From Mucilaginibacter sp. PAMC 26640 (GTDB lineage: Bacteria > Bacteroidota > Bacteroidia > Sphingobacteriales > Sphingobacteriaceae), in NCBI GenBank assembly GCA_001596135.1, contig CP014773.1, positions 2,542,001-2,606,000 of the forward strand: a DNA stretch of 64,000 nt, given 5' to 3'. Made by a program: the position numbers and the translations under genes. Positions 62,730 to 64,000 of the stretch are shown one piece after another (position 1 is the stretch's first letter; every line of letters starts with the position of its first letter). The notes beneath the pieces are model-generated. The model was not told the DNA's origin, made no database searches, and saw only the letters and a program-made list of their open reading frames with translations.

Positions 62730-63797
62730 ATGGCGCATCTTTTTTCCCCGCTCAAAATTAAAGGTATCGAACTAAAGAATCGTATAGTTGTATCGCCGAT
62801 GTGTGAATATTCCAGTACAGATGGTTTTGCAAATAACTGGCATCTGGTGCATTTAGGTGCCCGCGCCGTAGGTGGTGCCGGTTTAATAATTACTGAGGCC
62901 ACTGCAGTATCTCCGGAAGGCCGCATTTCTTACGGCGACTTAGGTATTTGGAAAGATGAGCAGATTGCAAAGCTGAAAGAGATCACTAATTTTATTGAAG
63001 AACAAGGTGCATTTGCGGGGGTCCAGTTGTCTCATGCCGGTGGAAAGGCAAGTCACGAGGTGCCTTGGAAAGGAGGGAAGGAGATTGCTGCTGAACACGA
63101 AAATGGCTGGGAGGCCCTGCCGCCAAGCCCTATTGCATTTACGGCTTCAGAAACCGCCCCGCTGGAGCTGGACAACGAAGGCATCGATAAAATAATAGCA
63201 GATTTTCGGTCGGCGGCTGTACGCTCTTTAGCTGCCGGTTTTAGGGTTATTGAGTTGCATGGCGCGCACGGCTACCTCATTCATGAGTTTTTGTCGCCTT
63301 TAAGCAACCAGCGTACCGACGGTTACGGCGGATCCTTTGAGAACCGGATTCGGTTTTTGTTAGAGATTATAGCCGCAGTACAAGAAGTTTGGCCGGAGGA
63401 ATACCCTTTATTTGTGCGCATCTCTGCAACCGACTGGACAGAAGGAGGTTGGACGATTGACGATTCGATAGCAGTGGCAAAGGTGTTGCTGGATAAGGGC
63501 GTTGACCTGATAGATTGCTCTACCGGTGGCAACGTTGCAGGCGCTAAAATCCCGTTGAAGCCGGGCTATCAGGTGGAGTTTGCCGAAGCTGTAAAAAAGC
63601 AGGTTGATATTTTAACAGGGGCAGTTGGGCTGATAACCGAAGCTAAACAAGCCAATGAAATTATAGAAAGCGGCCAGGCAGACGTTGTATTACTTGCCCG
63701 AGAATTGCTGCGCGATCCTCATTTTCCGCTTCGCGCTGCACATGAGTTGGGTGTGGAGACCAAATGGCCTTCGCAGTATGAGAGGGCACAGTGGTAA
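62730..63797 (+). CDS. NADH:flavin oxidoreductase, YqjM-like Old Yellow Enzyme
   Basis: 355 residues, TIM-barrel FMN oxidoreductase of the Old Yellow Enzyme family, YqjM-type: SPMCEYSSTDG near the N-terminus, GVQLSHAGGKAS, LHGAHGYLIHEFLSPLSNQRTDGYGGS with the catalytic histidines, and the C-terminal SGQADVVLLARELLRDP motif. It reduces activated C=C bonds (ene-reductase). Its natural substrate is unknown. Divergent from the antiporter. Confidence 0.9.
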   Translation: MAHLFSPLKIKGIELKNRIVVSPMCEYSSTDGFANNWHLVHLGARAVGGAGLIITEATAVSPEGRISYGDLGIWKDEQIAKLKEITNFIEEQGAFAGVQLSHAGGKASHEVPWKGGKEIAAEHENGWEALPPSPIAFTASETAPLELDNEGIDKIIADFRSAAVRSLAAGFRVIELHGAHGYLIHEFLSPLSNQRTDGYGGSFENRIRFLLEIIAAVQEVWPEEYPLFVRISATDWTEGGWTIDDSIAVAKVLLDKGVDLIDCSTGGNVAGAKIPLKPGYQVEFAEAVKKQVDILTGAVGLITEAKQANEIIESGQADVVLLARELLRDPHFPLRAAHELGVETKWPSQYERAQW

Positions 63798-63889
63798 GCT
63801 ATAAATAATTTTTTCTCCATTAATTGTTTACACTGATCGCTGCCCGTATTTGAGCATAATTTGTAAACAATATCATAACAGCAAAAATT

Positions 63890-63919
63890 TTTGATCAAGA
63901 CAACATATTACTAAATTCG
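63890..63919 (+). promoter_or_regulatory. candidate Bacteroidota-type promoter for osmC
   Basis: A TTTG box (63890-63893) and a TAAATTCG box (63912-63919) 18 bp apart match the -33 TTTG and -7 TAnnTTTG pattern, with one mismatch in the -7 box. They lie 23 bp before the osmC ATG. Confidence 0.45.
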
Positions 63920-63941
63920 TAAAACTCTAAAAACAAATACT

Positions 63942-64000
63942 ATGAAACGTACAGCAAATGCACATTGGAACGGCACCTTGCAAGAAGGTAAAGGCGAGAT
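63942..64000 (+). CDS. osmC: OsmC/Ohr-family peroxide-resistance protein, N-terminus (cut by window edge)
   Basis: Only the first ~19 codons are in the window: MKRTANAHWNGTLQEGKGE, the well-conserved OsmC beginning (MKRTAxAxWxGxLxEGKG). The family detoxifies organic hydroperoxides with two cysteines, which lie beyond the edge. A candidate promoter at 63890-63919 precedes it. Confidence 0.8.
   Translation, partial: MKRTANAHWNGTLQEGKGE

Overview
The window looks like a chromosome segment of a Bacteroidota bacterium, most likely family Sphingobacteriaceae (Mucilaginibacter/Pedobacter-like). The inference rests on a type IX secretion plug protein, a TamL-type outer-membrane assembly lipoprotein, LytTR two-component regulation with a LiaF-like protein, a BH4-dependent aromatic amino acid hydroxylase with a homogentisate pathway, weak or absent Shine-Dalgarno sites, and promoter-like TAnnTTTG boxes. 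No rRNA operon, CRISPR array or prophage is visible. One tRNA (Cys) is present.

Layout. 0-6.3 kb: end of a DUF922 protein, a lone receiver domain, two tandem zinc-ribbon proteins, a sugar nucleotidyltransferase, an M42 aminopeptidase, a GNAT enzyme and an acyl-CoA carboxylase beta subunit. 6.3-16.7 kb: SulP transporter plus beta-carbonic anhydrase (a probable bicarbonate uptake pair), YoaK-like protein, proline catabolic dehydrogenase (pruA), small lipoprotein plus AI-2E transporter, two SGNH esterases, small unknowns and an XRE regulator. 16.7-36 kb: MBL-rhodanese sulfur protein, valS, hybrid histidine kinase, HsdR_N-like protein beside holA, EVE, macro, thioesterase, T9SS plug, ABC-F, Tat-type SGNH hydrolase, pyrD, tRNA-Cys with a small basic protein, TrmH-type methyltransferase, and TamL. 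36-43 kb: TspO, then hppD, hmgA, a fumarylacetoacetase-family enzyme and a flavin reductase. The aromatic amino acid hydroxylase lies further on at 51.7 kb, so most of a phenylalanine-to-fumarate route is here. 43-54.4 kb: Fic protein with a convergent antitoxin-like gene, LiaF-like/DUF4288/LytS/LytTR operon, agmatine-to-putrescine pair (aguA, aguB), LPG-synthase-like membrane protein and an SDR.

54.4-61.3 kb is an accessory region, AT-rich beyond about 56.3 kb. It has a REP-associated (IS200-like) tyrosine transposase next to a 12-unit tandem array of about 70-bp hairpin repeats, a short SSB, two coiled-coil/winged-helix proteins of unknown function, a strongly structured putative RNA, an IS1595-family transposase with a small overlapping companion gene, a candidate toxin-antitoxin-like pair (DUF6169) and several small orphans. 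The window ends with a cation/proton antiporter, an Old Yellow Enzyme homologue and the first codons of osmC.

The most noteworthy structures are non-coding: the transposase-flanked hairpin array, the multi-stem element at 57.7-57.9 kb, and at least four further families of short palindromic repeats. Two of those repeats appear to have been absorbed in frame into essential or conserved genes (valS and aguA).
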